From assembly GCA_935421135.1 (NCBI GenBank), contig OW285193.1:2675996-2739995 (forward strand): a DNA stretch of 64,000 nt, read 5' to 3'. The position numbers and the translations under genes are program-made. This stretch comes from Bugulina stolonifera. Lineage: Eukaryota > Bryozoa > Gymnolaemata > Cheilostomatida > Bugulidae. Within the stretch, counting starts at the first letter, position 1. Each line of letters starts with the position of its first letter. A model generated the notes under the pieces. It was not told where the DNA came from. It searched no databases and saw only the letters and a program-made list of their open reading frames with translations. Positions 23,186-33,590 of this stretch are shown here, in pieces.

Positions 23186-24907
23186 ATGACACATTACCAA
23201 GAATACCCCGACTCGGGTGAGAAGCCCACTTTTAACAGAGAAGGAGACGTACACTTCTTCATCAAAAAGTTCAAAGATATAACCCGAACCAAGGGTTGGA
23301 ACCCACGACATAGTCTCCTTCACCTCCGGGAGGCCCTCCACGGTCCTACCCGGGACCTCGGACGAGCCGACACGGTTGAAGCTGTCTTTCTCACCCTACA
23401 AAATCAGTATAGCCTCACGGCCTCGGCCGCACGGCGACAAATCAAACACATCAAACAAGGACCATACCGGTCCCTCCAGGACCATGCCGACCTAATCAAT
23501 AAGTTGTTAACCATCGGTTACCCCGAGATGCCAGAGTTGACCCTGGAGAAATGGTCGACCGAAACCTTCTGCAGTACCCTGCAAGACACATCCTTGATGA
23601 AACACTTGATGATCACCAACCCGACCACCCTGAGCCGGGCCCTTCGGGACAGTCGTGCTTATTATGCTATCGGCAAGCAGCTATCAAGCAACGGACAACC
23701 ACCAAAGACGGAAATCAAAGAGCCAGCCATCGAGGTTAGGACGTCGACCAACCCCGACAGAAATGGGCATACTCCAGACAAAACTCCTCGGGAACCGGAA
23801 GACAACTGGATACCCGGGAAACGCCACCCACGCAGGAAAATAAACCGGCGGGTGCAACCACTCCCCTTGGCGAACAGGTTCCATGCCCTGGACTCTATAG
23901 AACCTGTCCCTACCGGCCACTACTTAGAGGGGACAGTAGCTGGACGGCCGACTCGGTTCTTGGTCGACACCGGCAGCAGCACTAACTTGTTGAATAAAAA
24001 GGTCCATGATCGACTACCCCCAAGTAAGAAGAAGAAGATGCGACGGACCAAGACACACGGTGTGATGGCCGACGGATCTCCACTCCCCTTCGAAGGCGAG
24101 ACTACATTGCCAGTGAAATTACCTGGACTACCTCCGACCGAAGAGGACTTCCTAGTTGGGAAGATTCAGGAGGATGCCATCATGGGACTCCCCTACCTAC
24201 ACAAGAACAAGTGCACCTTAACTTTCCAGAAACCTCAGGTCATCATAGACGGCAAGCATATTCCCTGCAAAGACCGACACGGGCGACCCCTTTCCGGTCG
24301 GGTACAGACCCCACGGCAGCAAGACATACCGCCTCGTTCTGAGGCCATCCTTCAAGGGTGTCTTGTGACCCCTACTGCTCCAACCACAGGGATGTTGGAG
24401 CCCGTTAAGAACGGACCTTTAGTGGCTAACAGCATCGGTCGAACCGACTCGGCCGGACAGATTCCTGTCCGTTGTATGAACCCCACGGACCACACCCTCC
24501 ACCTTCGGGCAGGAGCAACTATAGGCACATTTACTGAGGTTCAAACAGCCGAGATAAAAACTCAGCAGACCACAGCGCAAGGAGAAACAGCTTCCTTGAA
24601 GCCACCTGACAAAGGAGGTGGAACCCAAGGAGATGTGCCGGATCATCTACAGGAACTGTACCACAAGGCCCTTCCCCAGTGCGAGACACCGGAAGAACAA
24701 CAGAAATTGAAGGCCTTGTTGTGTCGTTATTCCACGACTTTCAGTATCAACGAGGATGACCACGGACAGACCCACCTGGCGGAGCACTCCATTCCGGTAG
24801 AAGTCGGAACTCGGCCTATCCGTCAGCCCCCCCCCCCCACCGACTCGGACCCGAGAAGGAGGCCGAGGCGGAACGGCAGGTCGAGAAGTTGGCACGCCGA
24901 GGGCTAA
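23186..24907 (+). CDS. gag-protease region of the gypsy polyprotein
   Basis: An open frame of 573 codons starting with ATG about 320 bp after the LTR. The first 180 or so residues form a gag-like helical region (GWNPRHSLLHLREALHG, then IKQGPYRSLQDHADLINK), followed by a charged, proline-rich linker. There is no CCHC zinc knuckle that I can see. The aspartic protease follows, with DTGSS at residues 261-265 and a later IMGLPYL motif (Ile-Met-Gly-Leu, the ILG-type block). After residue 560 the frame runs through a 12-C tract (24826-24837) into residues that no longer look like the RT leader and stops at 24905-24907. RT begins in another frame. This looks like one polyprotein gene broken by C-run length change. 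Confidence 0.9.
   Translation: MTHYQEYPDSGEKPTFNREGDVHFFIKKFKDITRTKGWNPRHSLLHLREALHGPTRDLGRADTVEAVFLTLQNQYSLTASAARRQIKHIKQGPYRSLQDHADLINKLLTIGYPEMPELTLEKWSTETFCSTLQDTSLMKHLMITNPTTLSRALRDSRAYYAIGKQLSSNGQPPKTEIKEPAIEVRTSTNPDRNGHTPDKTPREPEDNWIPGKRHPRRKINRRVQPLPLANRFHALDSIEPVPTGHYLEGTVAGRPTRFLVDTGSSTNLLNKKVHDRLPPSKKKKMRRTKTHGVMADGSPLPFEGETTLPVKLPGLPPTEEDFLVGKIQEDAIMGLPYLHKNKCTLTFQKPQVIIDGKHIPCKDRHGRPLSGRVQTPRQQDIPPRSEAILQGCLVTPTAPTTGMLEPVKNGPLVANSIGRTDSAGQIPVRCMNPTDHTLHLRAGATIGTFTEVQTAEIKTQQTTAQGETASLKPPDKGGGTQGDVPDHLQELYHKALPQCETPEEQQKLKALLCRYSTTFSINEDDHGQTHLAEHSIPVEVGTRPIRQPPPPTDSDPRRRPRRNGRSRSWHAEG
24826..24837 (+). other. 12-C homopolymer at the gag-pro/pol frame break
   Basis: Twelve C residues follow CAG at 24823-24825. 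Upstream coding is in one frame, and the RT leader that follows is in another. A length change of one C accounts for the shift. No heptameric slippery site with a structured spacer is obvious. Confidence 0.85.
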
Positions 24908-27891
24908 TAGAGCCAGCTGAAGGAGCCTGGAGTTCACCCGTAGTCCTCGTAAAGAAAAAAGATGGCACTTGGCGATTCTGCATCGACTACCGCAAGTTAA
25001 ACGCGGTGACTACACAGGACGCATACCCTCTGCCCCGGATAGACGACAGTCTGGACGCCTTGGCCGGCAGTAGGTACTTTAGCACCCTCGACCTCACGAG
25101 TGGTTATTGGCAAGTACCCCTAGATGCAGACGCACGAGAGAAGGCCGCCTTCGTGACTCGGTCCGGATTTTGGAGGCGGAAAGTCCTTCCTTTCGGACTT
25201 ACATCCGCCCCTGCCACTTTCCAGAGACTAATGGAAAAAGTCCTACAGGGGCTGCACTGGAAAACACTACTGTTATATCTGGACGACATCATCGTCATGG
25301 CACCCGACTATGATACTCACTTAGCCCGACTGGAAGAAGTCTTTCAGCGCCTCCAGGCCGCCGGCCTCAAACTCAAACCAGGCAAGTGCAAGCTCTTATC
25401 GACACAGGTCCATTACTTGGGACATGTCGTACACCGGGAGGGCACCTCCACGGACCCCGATAAGGTTCAGGCCGTACGGGAATGGCCTCAACCTTCTAAC
25501 CTCAAACAGTTGCAAGCTTTCCTCGGAATGGTTGGATACTACAGACAATACATAGCAGACTTTGCCAGAATCGCCCGTCCCTTGCATGCCCTCACCTCTA
25601 AGAATTCGGCTTGGCGCTGGACTGAAGAGGAAGAAGTAGCCTTCGAGGATGTAAGGTCTCGCCTTCTTCAGGCACCCGTGTTAGGATATCCCAACCCCCG
25701 ACTACCCTACATCTTGGACACAGACGCCGGCAACGAAGCTGTGGGCGCTGTCTTATCTCAAATACAAGACGGACGGGAACGGGTAATTGCATACTATAGC
25801 AAGACACTGGACGCAGCAGAACGCAATTATTGCGTTACGCGTCGGGAACTTCTGGCCGTCGTCAAGGCTGTGAAACACTTCCGACCCTATCTATATGGAC
25901 GACAGTTCCGACTGCGTACCGACCATGCCTCCCTCACATGGCTCAGTCAAAGGAAGGAACCTTCTCACCAAGTCGCTCGGTGGCTAGAAATACTCGCTGA
26001 GTTCGACTACCCCCTGGAGCATCGGGCGGGAAACCGACACGGGAATGCCGACGGACTGAGCCGGAGGACCTGTGATCCATGTAAACAATGCGAGAGGATA
26101 GAAGAAAGAGACGATGGACCCAGCAGGGAGCCCCCTCTCATATGCACACTCCAGCCGACTAATCAGTTATCCCTGCAACAATCTCAAGATGACTCCACTA
26201 TGGCCTTGATCTACACCGCTGTACAGAATGACGCCCCGCTAGACCCCCTGACTCTGGAGCAAGGAGGCCCCGAACTTAAACATTGGCATGAGCGTCTAGG
26301 AGCCATGCGAATCAGCGACCAAGGTATCCTGCAACTATGCACTATTCGACAAAGCCGGGACGACTGGGTTGACCTTTGCCCCTGCACGATACGTCAAGGA
26401 ATCATCTGGCAAACTCATAGTCTCGCACATACTGGAGTACAGAAAACACTAGCCCAACTGGCGCTGCGCTGGTATTGGCCTGGGATGCAAAGAGACATCC
26501 GCGAGGCCATCTCCTCTTGTGAAGTCTGTCAGGCCGCCAAGAATAGTCGACTCTCTCCCAACCCTAATAGGAGGCGGATGCACGCAGGACGCCCCTGGCA
26601 GAAAGTGGCCATCGACCTCGTCGGACCACTCCCCCAGACCCCCAGAGGAAATCGATGGATACTGGTACTAATAGACCACTTTACTCGGTGGGCCGAGGCA
26701 ATCCCTCTACCCGATGCTACGGCACCTACGGTAGCCACCACTTTGGACAAGCAGGTATTTAGTCGATTTGGACTTCCCGAGCATGTGCACACCGACCAAG
26801 GAGCACAGTTCCAGTCACGGCTGATGGTTGAATTATGTAGACTCTGGAAAATCCGAAAAACCACTACCACCCCCTATCATCCCAAATCTAACGGACTAGT
26901 GGAACGGGGAAATCGGACACTAGGAGATGCTCTTCGGACTGCACTTCTCCGAGAAGACACTACGGACTGGGACCTCCTCCTACCTTCTCTCCTGAGGACT
27001 ATTCGGGCCACCCCCCACTCCGTCACAAAGGAGACTCCTAACTTTCTTATGATGGGTCGGGAGCTACGCTTGCCGGATGACCTACAGCATCCACAACCCT
27101 CCCCATCTGCCGTCACTCTGCAGGAATACACCCAAGAAGTGCGGAAAAACATGGCTGCTGCCCATGACCTCTTACGGGAAGACCAATCCTTGGTGCGGGC
27201 CCAAGAGCCACCCTTCGCCACCCACTTCCGCGAAGGAGACTTAGTAATGATGGCTAATTACAGACGGCGAAAAGGGGAGAACCCTAAATTACAACAGAAA
27301 TTTATAGGACCCTACGAAGTCAAGAAAGCTCACGCCGATCACTCTTACTTGATAGAGTGTCAGGAACAGAGTTCAGTGCAGAGTGGAGAACGACTCAAAC
27401 TTTTTAAGCCCTGTCCCTACCCTATGGGACAGATCCCCGGATCGAGAGAACTGGCCATGCGGCCCAACATGAAGGGAGCACGCACCTACCCCCGGTTACC
27501 CCCTGAAGAAGAGGATGACGGCCCTACACCACGGCATGTACGCCGGATGCCCGAACCTCCCACACCGGCACCAGAACCTCCTCCCCTCCATCCAGAACCG
27601 CCACCTCCAGTTCCCGACCCTCAGCCACAGGTGTCCATCGATACTCCGCCCTCCGAAGCAACTATAGAGACCCCAGCCAGAGAGCCCGATGTCCTTCCCC
27701 GACAGTCCCAACGCTCCAGACGTTCCCCAGTCCGTTACGGCGACCTGTATCGTTACCAGAATGTGACAACTACACCAGACGTCGGCCAATTCAATAGAAA
27801 AGGAGACGGACTGATGACCGCCCTAGGACGCCCCCTTAAGACACTGTACCGTACCCTTCTTAACTTGACACTAGAGACACCCATGACCTAG
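24889..27891 (+). CDS. pol: reverse transcriptase, RNase H, integrase
   Basis: A 1,000-codon open frame with no good ATG at its start; the frame is entered from the C run just upstream. RT spans about residues 15-190 with the YLDD catalytic box at 130-133. RNase H begins with the LDTDA motif (Asp at 277 and 279) and ends near NADGLSRR. Integrase has the zinc finger H510-x3-H514-x29-C544-x2-C547, catalytic D576, D636 and E672 (35-residue D-E spacing), and a GPY/F module (GPY at 807-809). The tail (about 885-935) is rich in proline. No chromodomain is seen. All catalytic residues are present, so only the frame break upstream appears to damage it. Confidence 0.95.
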   Translation: MARRGLIEPAEGAWSSPVVLVKKKDGTWRFCIDYRKLNAVTTQDAYPLPRIDDSLDALAGSRYFSTLDLTSGYWQVPLDADAREKAAFVTRSGFWRRKVLPFGLTSAPATFQRLMEKVLQGLHWKTLLLYLDDIIVMAPDYDTHLARLEEVFQRLQAAGLKLKPGKCKLLSTQVHYLGHVVHREGTSTDPDKVQAVREWPQPSNLKQLQAFLGMVGYYRQYIADFARIARPLHALTSKNSAWRWTEEEEVAFEDVRSRLLQAPVLGYPNPRLPYILDTDAGNEAVGAVLSQIQDGRERVIAYYSKTLDAAERNYCVTRRELLAVVKAVKHFRPYLYGRQFRLRTDHASLTWLSQRKEPSHQVARWLEILAEFDYPLEHRAGNRHGNADGLSRRTCDPCKQCERIEERDDGPSREPPLICTLQPTNQLSLQQSQDDSTMALIYTAVQNDAPLDPLTLEQGGPELKHWHERLGAMRISDQGILQLCTIRQSRDDWVDLCPCTIRQGIIWQTHSLAHTGVQKTLAQLALRWYWPGMQRDIREAISSCEVCQAAKNSRLSPNPNRRRMHAGRPWQKVAIDLVGPLPQTPRGNRWILVLIDHFTRWAEAIPLPDATAPTVATTLDKQVFSRFGLPEHVHTDQGAQFQSRLMVELCRLWKIRKTTTTPYHPKSNGLVERGNRTLGDALRTALLREDTTDWDLLLPSLLRTIRATPHSVTKETPNFLMMGRELRLPDDLQHPQPSPSAVTLQEYTQEVRKNMAAAHDLLREDQSLVRAQEPPFATHFREGDLVMMANYRRRKGENPKLQQKFIGPYEVKKAHADHSYLIECQEQSSVQSGERLKLFKPCPYPMGQIPGSRELAMRPNMKGARTYPRLPPEEEDDGPTPRHVRRMPEPPTPAPEPPPLHPEPPPPVPDPQPQVSIDTPPSEATIETPAREPDVLPRQSQRSRRSPVRYGDLYRYQNVTTTPDVGQFNRKGDGLMTALGRPLKTLYRTLLNLTLETPMT

Positions 27892-27904
27892 TGTGAGGGG
27901 GCTA
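27892..27904 (+). other. polypurine-like tract
   Basis: The sequence TGTGAGGGGGCTA lies directly before the 3' LTR; its GAGGGGG run is the likely plus-strand primer. Confidence 0.55.
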
Positions 27905-28567
27905 TGTGATGGTACGCTCAGTCGTATCTTACATCTGACACTCATTATTACGTGCATACATGTATATATATGTTTGTACTTTACTCTTATATTGTTATAT
28001 ATGATTGTATGATTATATCTAAGTCTTTTAATGCCTTTTATACCCATGTACAGAGGCCCGACCTCTCAGAATCCATTGATATTCATTTTGTACACGAATT
28101 GGACCATTATAAGTAACTTTTGTAGAACCCGACCTATTTTGGGTCGGCCGTCGGGCTTCCGGCGGCCATCTTGTTGCGCAACTTCCGGACGACCACACGT
28201 CGTCTTTTCCCGACGTCACGTCGGCCGGAAGTCCTTATACTATATAAAGGGCACTGTTTTACTGTTCATTGTCTCAGTCTTCACTTGGCTTTCAATAAAG
28301 ACACATCTATACTTGATACAGAGATTTTCACTTCCTTTTGCCAGGTCATTCGCTTAGCGAACTGCCTACTAGGTCGGATCTTTCTCTTTCATTGTATAGT
28401 CTGAAGGTCGGACTTGAGATCAGATGGGTCGTCTTTGGTAGTATTTGGGCTACTGAGACCGCTCGATCTTTCATGTAATGCGAAGTCCTATTACCACTCA
28501 TAGGCACTTCATTTCTGGGTCGATAGTCGTCCAAGGACGACCGCACCAAATCACAGAAACCATTACA
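27905..28567 (+). repeat. 3' LTR
   Basis: Same 663-bp length as the 5' LTR with three differences seen by eye. Its AATAAA at 28294-28299 would serve as the polyadenylation signal. Confidence 0.97.
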
Positions 28568-28895
28568 ATATTAGTATACTAGCAAAGTTGTCCACTCTCT
28601 GCAGTTAACATTCAGCGACTTAACTAAACATAAACACATTTAGATACCGAGGCGCACATCGAACACAAATTTATCAAAGACGAGCCTCCTTCTCTTTTTA
28701 CTCCTTGCCGAGAGCCATTCAGAACGGTCTGCCAGTGCAACAGCAGATGACTCATACAGATTTAATTAGAATATATCTGTCTGAGTTGTTGATTTTGAGA
28801 AGGTATTTGATAGATATTTGATGGATGAGACTGCCAGAGCTCTTAAAGAAGACTGACATGGACTGGAGAGAAGGAAGCTTATTGAAGAAGTGCAC
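28568..28895. other. short spacer between gypsy element and repeat R1
   Basis: No coding potential or repeat identified beyond the 4-bp ATAT duplication at its start. Confidence 0.4.
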
Positions 28896-29318
28896 ATACA
28901 TTATATTGTTAGACAGCCTAGCTTACTGCATCGCAATGCGTGACAAAATACAGCCTGAGAGATTCAGAATCACGAGTAGGTAAAAGCATGGTTAGGTAAT
29001 ACCTATTGCACCATCATCATAATTTACCTTACATTCTTTTTACTTGACCTAATTGTTTTCTGCAAAGTTCTCTAACTTTCCTTACGACATTACCATTACT
29101 GGCCTGTTCTGGCCTGTTGCTTCACTCCCTTCTCCTCCATATCTGCATCTCAAATGCTTGATTCCTTTTGACTCCACATTTCTAGATTTGGCATTGCTTG
29201 GTCATACATAAGCTATAACAACACTCCAGACAAAAGGCATCATTAGCCTGGTCATCAGATCTTTAACGAGATGTGTAGAGGAACTTGATTTCTCAAAGAT
29301 GTTCTTGGCAATCAGTGC
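28896..29318 (-). repeat. dispersed repeat R1, copy 1
   Basis: Read on the minus strand from AGCACTGATTGCCAAGAA, it matches 63551-64000 read on the plus strand over at least 420 bp (shared blocks: CAGGCTAAT, CCTTTTGTCT, TATGGAGGAGAAGGGAGT, CTCAGGCTGTAT, TGCACTTCT). It begins exactly where the Harbinger transposase downstream sequence of copy H1 stops, so it either inserted there or marks a recombination joint. No terminal repeats are visible and the other copy runs off the window end. Confidence 0.7.
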
Positions 29319-29319
29319 T

Positions 29320-29558
29320 TCAGCTATTGCCACTCAACCTTCTTTGAAGAAGTAAAAGTTCCCCATCCACTTCTTCCCTCCAACTACCGTTGCTGACATA
29401 GGCATCCACATCTGTTGTGTAGGCCGTTACATTGTGGTCCAACAAGTAGTTGTGTAGGCAACAGCAAGCAAGCACCAGACTGTCAACTTTAGTAGGATTA
29501 AGGTCGATTGGTCTGTGAAAGATTCTCCACATTGCTGCTAGTCTTCCAAATGCATTCT
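29320..29558 (-). pseudogene. H1 transposase exon 6, catalytic Glu
   Basis: Begins with the E-N-A-F-G motif that holds the catalytic glutamate and ends at a stop, nearly identical to 33156-33394 in H2 (residue differences are few). After the stop, homology to H2 ends within about 15 bp and repeat R1 starts. Confidence 0.8.
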
Positions 29559-29718
29559 CTATAATATATAGGGTAACTAGTGAAATAGCATATCATGTAA
29601 TTATTCTTTCAAAACGCTCGTTTGAAGTTGTTTTCCTACAGTGTACAAACAACTTTGTTCACTACATGCCCCTAGAATGGCGAAATAATATATATAAATG
29701 CATCGTTTAGATACATAC

Positions 29719-29987
29719 CTACTATCCTTCTTGCTCGACTAAGCCAGGCAAGGCGATCATGATGTAGCTGCTGTGTTGCTCTGGGATAGGGCTTCATTAA
29801 GTATAACTTGAGAGGGAAAGCCTCATTTCCAATGAAGTGATAAGGCACAGCATCAGTCGTGAGAGGGAGTGGTGTTGGTGGGGATGCACCAATGCTTCCA
29901 TTTTCTAACCTCATCTGCAAATCAAAGTCTTTCCATATGGCTGCATCTGAGCTACGGCCATTTGTTCCAACACTGATATATATAAAC
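29719..29987 (-). pseudogene. H1 transposase exon 5, second catalytic Asp
   Basis: Matches the H2 exon at 32711-32988. It contains the second-aspartate block (VGTNGRSSDAAIW) and EAFPLKLYLMKPYPRA. Compared with H2 it has lost a few codons in the YNYRLSRA motif (reads AWLSRA). H1 also has a few substitutions, including GNEAF for GDEAF. Confidence 0.75.
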
Positions 29988-30228
29988 CTGAAATCCGTAT
30001 TAATGATTAATCACTTAGTAACAAGCTATCCATTACTTTGTTCAAATCTTGGCTTCTTAAATGTGGCCAAGAGAGCACAACTCCGTGACTTCCAAGCCAA
30101 TTCTTAGTAACCTGAATAATAGCAGCTGGTTTGAAGATGGGCATAAAACACATGGCATAACCCCTTTAAGCTAACAGTTCACTGAGCTGACATAATTAGT
30201 AATATGGATGTTAGTTTACACGACATAC

Positions 30229-30322
30229 CTTTGCCGAGCATCGCTTATGGCCATGAGCACTAGACTCCGAACCCTTTGTAGTTGTGGTACTCTGACCCAG
30301 CTCCTTTAGGCTTAGTAATTCT
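30229..30322 (-). pseudogene. H1 transposase exon 4, frameshifted
   Basis: Begins ITKPKGAGSEYHNYKGF, the conserved YNYK-type block, then loses frame: H1 reads GGTTCGGAGTC where H2 has GGTTCGAGAGTC. The one-base loss puts a stop immediately after. This alone would inactivate H1. Confidence 0.8.
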
Positions 30323-30492
30323 CTAAAGAAAATTATATTACAAATTATTCCATAACTGCACAAGCTTGAAATATAAAATTCATACATACATGTACATGTA
30401 CATACAAATAACAATCACTATGCATGAGTGTTTTAATTTGAGCAATGTTTGTTTTAATGCCTAGTAGGCCTAATAATAATATCATCACTTAC

Positions 30493-30668
30493 GATGTGTT
30501 TGCCATCTAGAGAGCCAAGGCAATGAGGGTAATTCCACCGAGCCAAGTACTCATCTGCCACTGCTCTCCATTCCTCTGCTGAGCTAGGCATGCAAAGGTG
30601 CTGCGGTTGCAAGACCTCATATAGGGCTGCACATGTTTCATGAATTATGTTTGAGATAGTTTTTACTC
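30493..30668 (-). pseudogene. H1 transposase exon 3, first catalytic Asp
   Basis: Bounded by a TTGCAG acceptor and GTAAGT donor. It reads through IIHETCAALYEVLQP and WNYPHCLGSLDGKHI; the Asp in SLDGKH is the first residue of the DDE triad. This exon and exon 2 are missing from nested copy H2. Confidence 0.85.
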
Positions 30669-30770
30669 CTGCAATTATAAGAACATACAATATAAATAGA
30701 CTAGTCTACTTGTCAAGTAAAGCCCATCGATGGTGTGTTATTTAATTAAGAATTCAATATATTTGCTTAC

Positions 30771-31053
30771 CAAGACGAAAGTCATAGTGGAGGTCAGCCA
30801 TTGTGCATCCTGTAGCCAAATATCTTAGCGTGCAACCCAATCTGGTTTTGACATCTATAGCTGGTCTCATGTTAGTGTCAGCTTTTTGTATGATAGGTGC
30901 CAGTTTCTGACACAGGTCTGCAAACAGTTCCTCGGGCATTCTGAAGTAGTGAATGAATGTACCTACTCTTCTTGAATGACCATCTTGCAACAGTCGAGGT
31001 CCAGTAGTATTCATGGCACCTAGATGCAAAAGTGGGCTATAATAATAATGCAT
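30771..31053 (-). pseudogene. H1 transposase exon 2
   Basis: Contains the N-terminal Harbinger block: FIHYFRMPEELFADL, then the DTNMRPAID, RYLATGCTMADLHYDFRLG motifs. In HARBI1-like proteins this region precedes the DDE domain and includes a helix-turn-helix-like part. A GTAAGC donor follows at 30770-30769. The exact acceptor at the start is not certain. Confidence 0.8.
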
Positions 31054-31518
31054 AAATCACCAGTAAAAGCTAAAGGATTATGTGGAGAGCTGAGGGTTTA
31101 TATAGCCAGTTTAATAGTATGAAATTCTTTGCTAGTATCAGTATGTTAGACTTTTCTTTTGTTAACTGTACTGTTTGCTTTGTTAGCAACCTAACTAAAA
31201 TTTCCTCTAAATACAATGTAGAAGTGCCTAAAGCTGCATGTACACTGCACCGAATCTGTTCAGATTTGTCCACTCCCGACAAGCTCAGATAGCCAACTCC
31301 CTTGTCAACGGATGAACAGAAAATAGAGCCGATTATAAATGTGCGGGCTGTGACGTTGTTGTAAGCTAATTGGTCAAGTTGAAGCTAAGGTTCTTTACAA
31401 AGCTTGAGGATCACAGCTATGAATAATTGAGTTCTTCTGCGTAGCCCTATGAGATCATTATTTTTCTACGTCCATGTGGCCAAAGCTTACCTAATTTATT
31501 TATTAATTTATTTTTGGA

Positions 31519-31650
31519 ATGGCTTGCAATAATAAACGATTAATAGCAGCCGCAGCCTACATTGCATTTTATTCTGAGGAAGAGGAAGATAAGAGTCAAA
31601 GGAGATGGTGGGTCGGTCCACAGTGTGCCGAAAGAGCTAGTGAAGGTTAG
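31519..31650 (+). pseudogene. H2 transposase exon 1
   Basis: Starts with ATG and reads MACNNKRLIAAAAYIAFYSE, an acidic run and RRWWVG, then departs from the H1 frame (H2 has GGTCCACAGTG, H1 GGTCGCAGTG) and stops at 31648-31650. The one-base difference suggests a frameshift in one of the copies, more likely in H2. Confidence 0.6.
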
Positions 31651-32376
31651 AGCTACAAAGTTTTTTGCCCAGCTAAGAGCTTGAGCTTGCTGCAAAGGAC
31701 AATATATAATATATAATATTATTATAATTAATATTTCCATTATTATAGTTTTATTTCACCTCATAGTTTTGTTTAATGTACATGTATGACAAAAGTCATA
31801 GATGAACGTAAAGCATAGGGATAGGGCCTTAATTTAATAATAATAAAATAAAATAAATTATATTTATGTTATTTTTATTTTATAATATAATTTATTATAG
31901 TAGTAAATAGCCAACATCTGTTGTCACTCACTCATTGCTAGAAGTTCTATTAATTTACATGTATTAAGAAATTCAAATTATTATTATTATATCCCATTTC
32001 CATTAGGCCTGCTTAGGAAATCTTCATCTTGGACTCCAATATCAGAGTTATGTTCAATGCCAATATACAGTTAGAATTACATAATTACATACTCAACAAT
32101 GTGTATAGTATTCACTCCCCAGCATAGCAGCCCTTAAGGGCACTTCTACATTGTATTTAGAGGAAATTTTAGTTAGGTTGCTAACAAAGCAAACAGTACA
32201 GTTAACAAAAGAAAAGTCTAACATACTGATACTAGCAAAGAATTTCATACTATTAAACTGGCTATGAAAACCTTCAGCTCTCCACATAATCCTTTAGCTT
32301 TTACTGGTGATTTATGTATTATTATTATAGCCTACTTCTGCATCTAGGTGCCATGAATACTACTAAATTTCTTTAG

Positions 32377-32471
32377 AGAATTACTAAGCCTAAAGGAGCT
32401 GGGTCAGAGTACCACAACTACAAAGGGTTCGAGAGTCTAGTGCTCATGGCCATAAGCGATGCTCGGCAAAG
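32377..32471 (+). pseudogene. H2 transposase exon 4
   Basis: Acceptor CTTTAG at 32371-32376 and donor GTATG at 32472. Reads ITKPKGAGSEYHNYKGFESL and LVLMAISDARQR without a stop, unlike H1. It directly follows the deletion that removed exons 2 and 3. Confidence 0.8.
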
Positions 32472-32710
32472 GTATGTCGTGTAAACTAACATCCATATTA
32501 CTAATTATGTCAGCTCAGTACTGTTAGCTTAAAGGGGTTATGCCATGTGTTTTATGCCCATCTTCAAACCAGCTGCTATTATTCAGGTTACTAAGAATTG
32601 GCTTGGAAGTCACGGAGTTGTGCTCTCTTGGCTACATTTAAGAAGCCAAGACTTGAACAAAAAACTGGATAGCTTGTTACTAAGTAATTAATCATTAATA
32701 CGGATTTCAG

Positions 32711-32988
32711 GTTTATATATGTCAGTGTTGGAACAAATGGCCGTAGTTCAGATGCAGCCATATGGAAAGACTCTGATTTGCAGAGGAGGTTAGAAAATGG
32801 AAGCATTGGTGCACCCCCACCAACACCACTCCCTCTCACGACTGATGCTGTGCCTTATCACTTCATTGGAGATGAGGCTTTTCCTCTCAAGTTATACTTA
32901 ATGAAGCCCTATCCCAGAGCAACGCAGCAGCTACATCATGATCGCCTTGTCTACAACTATAGGCTTAGTCGAGCAAAAAGGATAGTAG
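32711..32988 (+). pseudogene. H2 transposase exon 5
   Basis: Open between acceptor TTTCAG and donor GTATGC. It includes the second catalytic Asp region (SSDAAIW), the GDEAFPL motif and YNYRLSRAKRIV. The exon itself is intact; the gene is broken by loss of the earlier exons. Confidence 0.85.
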
Positions 32989-33155
32989 GTATGCATCTAA
33001 CCGACGTATTTATATATATTATTTTGCAATTCTAAGGGCATGTAGTGAACAAAGTTATGTTTGTACACTGTAGGAAAACAACTTTAAAAGAGCGCTTTGA
33101 AAAAATAATTACATTATAATTTATGCTATTTCACTAGTTGCCCTATATATTATAG

Positions 33156-33394
33156 AGAATGCATTTGGAAGACTAGCAGCAATGTGGAGAATCTTTCACA
33201 GGCCAATCGACCTTAATCCTACTAAAGTTGACAGTCTGGTGCTTGCTTGCTGTTGCCTACACAACTACTTGTTGGACCACAATGTAACGGCCTACACAAC
33301 AGATGTAGATGCCTATGTCAGCAACGGTAGTTGGAGGGAAGAAGTGGATGGGGAACTTTTACCTCTTCAAAGAAGGTTGAGTGGCAATAGCTGA
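33156..33394 (+). pseudogene. H2 transposase exon 6
   Basis: Joined in phase to exon 5. Begins ENAFGRLAAMWRIFHRPI, where E is the catalytic glutamate, and continues VLACCCLHNYLLDHN to the stop at 33392-33394. Converges with the MADF-BESS gene that ends at 33591, about 200 bp away. Confidence 0.85.
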
Positions 33395-33590
33395 AGCACT
33401 AATCCCTCACGAACTGCTAAACAGATGCAAGAAACGGTTTAATGGTTTAATGGTTTAATAATGTAGGAAGCGTTGAGTGGCAAGACAGGATGGTTGCTGT
33501 TGGCCAGGGTGTGCCATATAACTAATTAATAGCTGTAGTCCTGCTCCATTCACTCTTTCATAATCATTTATTCGACAGAATGACATGTAT

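Larger units (their letters stand above)
22203..28567 (+). mobile_element. Ty3/gypsy LTR retrotransposon
   Basis: A 6,365-bp element bounded by 663-bp LTRs that begin TGTGATGG and end TTACA. Flanks carry a 4-bp duplication ATAT (22199-22202 and 28568-28571). It has a tRNA-Leu-type primer site after the left LTR, a G-rich polypurine-like tract before the right LTR, and gag, protease, RT, RNase H and integrase in the gypsy order (integrase last). I see three differences between the LTRs over 663 bp, so the insertion is young. Its GC content and codon use are clearly higher in GC than the flanks, which marks it as a separate sequence source. One frame break at a C run separates gag-protease from RT-integrase. 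No envelope-like gene is present. Confidence 0.97.

Noticed and set aside
24826..24907. Programmed ribosomal frameshift in the gypsy element
   Set aside because: No slippery heptamer with downstream structure is seen and the position between protease and RT is unusual; C-run slippage or error is simpler.
26529..27221. Minus-strand open frames of 113-114 codons in the pol region
   Set aside because: They are antisense shadows of the GC-rich integrase coding sequence.
31232..32134. Independent 0.9-kb MITE flanked by TAA, with an inverted copy at 35119-36017
   Set aside because: Both copies contain Harbinger transposase exon 1, and the left end pairs with the end at 35115 rather than with its own right end; nested insertion explains the flanking TWA.
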